Positions 5,533-7,179 of a stretch of 7,179 nucleotides of DNA are shown here, piece by piece. Position numbers and translations under genes: made by a program. Source of the stretch: Burkholderiaceae bacterium (GTDB taxonomy: Bacteria > Pseudomonadota > Gammaproteobacteria > Burkholderiales > Burkholderiaceae); contig JAKONL010000390.1 in assembly GCA_022701965.1 (NCBI GenBank), positions 1 to 7,179 on the forward strand. Direction: 5' to 3'. Within the stretch, counting starts at the first letter, position 1. Each line of letters opens with the position of its first letter. The notes beneath the pieces are model-generated. The model saw nothing but the letters and a program-made list of their open reading frames with translations, was not told the origin of the DNA and did no database searches.

Positions 5533-7179
5533 CTACTCGTACACGATGACGGCTTGTCCGGCGTCCGCCTGCGCAATCCAGCTGGCGAGTGCCGCATCGT
5601 TGGGAAAGAACCTGGCGTTCTCGCCGAGCTGGAGCTCGACCCGCGCTCCGGCGCGCGCCAGCGTGAGCCGCACCGGCATTCCCTGCCGCACCTCACCCGC
5701 CTCGGTCGTCTCCAGACGCGGCGGAAAATCCTTCACGAGCCGCGCGATGTCGGGCGTCCTGCCGTTGACAGCCACACGCAGGAACTTGCCGAATCGACAG
5801 CGCGCGGTCGCCAGATCCCAGACCTGCTGCACCTGGAAGCGGGCCTCGAAACCGCCCCGGCCCGGTTGCAGCCGGCCGCTGACGATCACGAGTTCGTCGT
5901 CCTTCAACGTGTTGCGGTTGGCGTTCATCACCGCCTCGTCGGCCGTCGCCTCGATCGAGGCGGACTTGTCGTCGAGCTTGAAGATCGCCAGCCGGCCGCG
6001 CTGGCCGTTGATGACGCGCAGGTCGCCGACGATGCCGGCGATCACCTGCTGCTCGCGCGAGTCGAGCAGTTCGTCGATCTCGCGCCTGCAGAAACGCCGT
6101 ACCTCGTGCGCGACCTCGTCGAAGAGATGGCCCGACAGGTAGAAACCGACCGCGACCTTCTCGAAGGTCAGCCGTTCCTTGACGCCCCACTGCGCCGCCG
6201 CGACGAGTTCGGGCTCCGCGGTCGCCGAGCCGTGCTCGCTGTCGCCGAAGATGTCGACCTGCGCCACGTTCGCCTGCGTCGCGTTGGCGAACTCGAAGGC
6301 GCGGTCGATCGAGGCCACGAGCGAGGCACGGTTGTCGTGGATGGCATCGAAGGCGCCGGCCTTGACCAGCGCCTCGACCGTGCGCTTGTTGATGCGCTGG
6401 CGGTCCACGCGCACGCAGAAGTCGTAGAGGCTGCCGAAGGGCCCGCCCTCCTCGCGCGCCTTGACGATCGCCTCGACCGCGAGCTGGCCGGTGCCCTTGA
6501 CGGCGCCCAGGCCGTAGCGGATCGACTTGTCGGTCACCGGCTCGAAGCGGTAGTTGCCGCTGTTGACGTCGGGCGGCTCGAACGTGATGCCGAAGTTCTT
6601 GACCGCGTCCTCGAACAGCACCTTGAGCTTGTCGGTGTCGTCCATTTCCACGGTCATGTTGGCGCAGAAGAACTCGGCCGTGTAGTGCACCTTGAGCCAG
6701 CCGGTGTGGTAGGCGAGCAGCGAGTAGGCGGCCGCATGCGACTTGTTGAAGCCGTAGCCCGCGAACTTCTCCATCAGGTCGAAGATCTCGTCGGCCTTGT
6801 CCTCTGGAATGCCATGGGTCGCGAACGCGCCGGAGCGGAATTTCTCGCGGTGCTCGGCCATTTCCTCGAGCTTCTTCTTGCCCATCGCCCGGCGCAGCAG
6901 GTCGGCGCCGCCGAGCGAGTAGCCGCCCAGGATCTGCGCGGTCTGCATGACCTGCTCCTGGTAGACCATGATCCCGTAGGTTTCCGACAGCATCTCGGCC
7001 ACCGCCGGATGCGGATATTCGACGTCCTCGCGGCCGTGCTTGCGCGCCACGAAGCTCGGGATCAGGTCCATCGGGCCTGGCCGGTAGAGCGCGTTGAGCG
7101 CGATCAGGTCTTCCAGCCGCGTCGGGCGCGCGTCCTTGAGCATGCCCTGCATGCCGCGCGATTCGAACTGGAACACCGC
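5533..7179 (-). CDS. dnaE: DNA polymerase III alpha subunit, C-terminal half (partial)
   Basis: About 548 residues of the replicative polymerase catalytic subunit are visible; the 5' part, with the PHP domain and catalytic aspartates, lies beyond the right edge. The full protein is usually about 1,160 residues. The visible part starts at AVFQFESRGM. It continues with RPGPMDLIPSFVARKHGRE, YGIMVYQEQVMQ, GGADLLRRAMGKKK and GYGFNKSHAAAYS, all characteristic of the DnaE1 fingers region. A helix-hairpin-helix (RINKRTVEALVKAGAFD) is encoded near 6340-6402. QVDIF at 6261-6247 aligns with the internal beta-clamp-binding motif (QADMF in E. coli). An OB-fold is encoded at about 6045-5815, and the C-terminal tau-binding region ends in VIVYE. 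The frame is intact to the TAG stop. The QVDIF clamp motif and the conventional C-terminal end fit DnaE1 rather than the error-prone DnaE2 (ImuC). Confidence 0.97.
   Translation of the reverse strand, partial: AVFQFESRGMQGMLKDARPTRLEDLIALNALYRPGPMDLIPSFVARKHGREDVEYPHPAVAEMLSETYGIMVYQEQVMQTAQILGGYSLGGADLLRRAMGKKKLEEMAEHREKFRSGAFATHGIPEDKADEIFDLMEKFAGYGFNKSHAAAYSLLAYHTGWLKVHYTAEFFCANMTVEMDDTDKLKVLFEDAVKNFGITFEPPDVNSGNYRFEPVTDKSIRYGLGAVKGTGQLAVEAIVKAREEGGPFGSLYDFCVRVDRQRINKRTVEALVKAGAFDAIHDNRASLVASIDRAFEFANATQANVAQVDIFGDSEHGSATAEPELVAAAQWGVKERLTFEKVAVGFYLSGHLFDEVAHEVRRFCRREIDELLDSREQQVIAGIVGDLRVINGQRGRLAIFKLDDKSASIEATADEAVMNANRNTLKDDELVIVSGRLQPGRGGFEARFQVQQVWDLATARCRFGKFLRVAVNGRTPDIARLVKDFPPRLETTEAGEVRQGMPVRLTLARAGARVELQLGENARFFPNDAALASWIAQADAGQAVIVYE
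6247..6261 (-). other. beta-clamp-binding motif in DnaE
   Basis: These 15 bases encode QVDIF, which fits the Q-x-x-[LIM]-F form of the internal clamp-binding motif that tethers the polymerase to the sliding clamp (QADMF in E. coli DnaE). Its position, between the helix-hairpin-helix and the OB-fold, is as expected. Confidence 0.75.

Overview
This window is GC-rich chromosomal DNA with a compact arrangement of housekeeping genes. Protein similarity recalled by eye (NusB, a class I aminotransferase, YbgC, TolQRA, DnaE) and the gene order ribH-nusB-aminotransferase-ybgC-tolQRA suggest a betaproteobacterium, most likely in or near Burkholderiales. The family or genus cannot be fixed from the sequence alone. 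There is no sign of a phage, insertion sequence, CRISPR array, tRNA or rRNA.

Plus strand, 1-4534: one tightly packed probable operon. It starts with the last 34 codons of lumazine synthase (ribH). It continues with nusB, a PLP-dependent aminotransferase starting at a GTG, the acyl-CoA thioesterase ybgC, and the inner-membrane Tol complex genes tolQ, tolR and tolA. ribH and nusB are one base apart. The next three junctions are 4-base stop/start overlaps (GTGA, ATGA, ATGA), which implies translational coupling from nusB through tolQ. tolR has its own strong Shine-Dalgarno site, and tolA follows 3 bases after tolR. The Tol genes encode the proton-driven motor (TolQ/TolR) and the periplasm-spanning arm (TolA) that act in outer-membrane constriction at division. 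tolB and pal, the usual next genes, are absent here.

Minus strand, 5434-4565: a 289-residue cupin/JmjC-fold protein, convergent with tolA across 30 bases. It carries an HxD...H iron triad and a lysine and asparagine spaced exactly as in the asparaginyl hydroxylase FIH, so it is very probably an Fe(II)/2-oxoglutarate oxygenase of unknown substrate. It is the least ordinary gene in the window.

Minus strand, 7179-5533: the C-terminal half (about 548 residues) of dnaE, the replicative DNA polymerase III alpha subunit, running in from beyond the right edge. About 98 bases separate dnaE from the oxygenase gene. They contain the only clearly AT-rich stretch in the window, with a candidate promoter, an inverted repeat and a short direct repeat.
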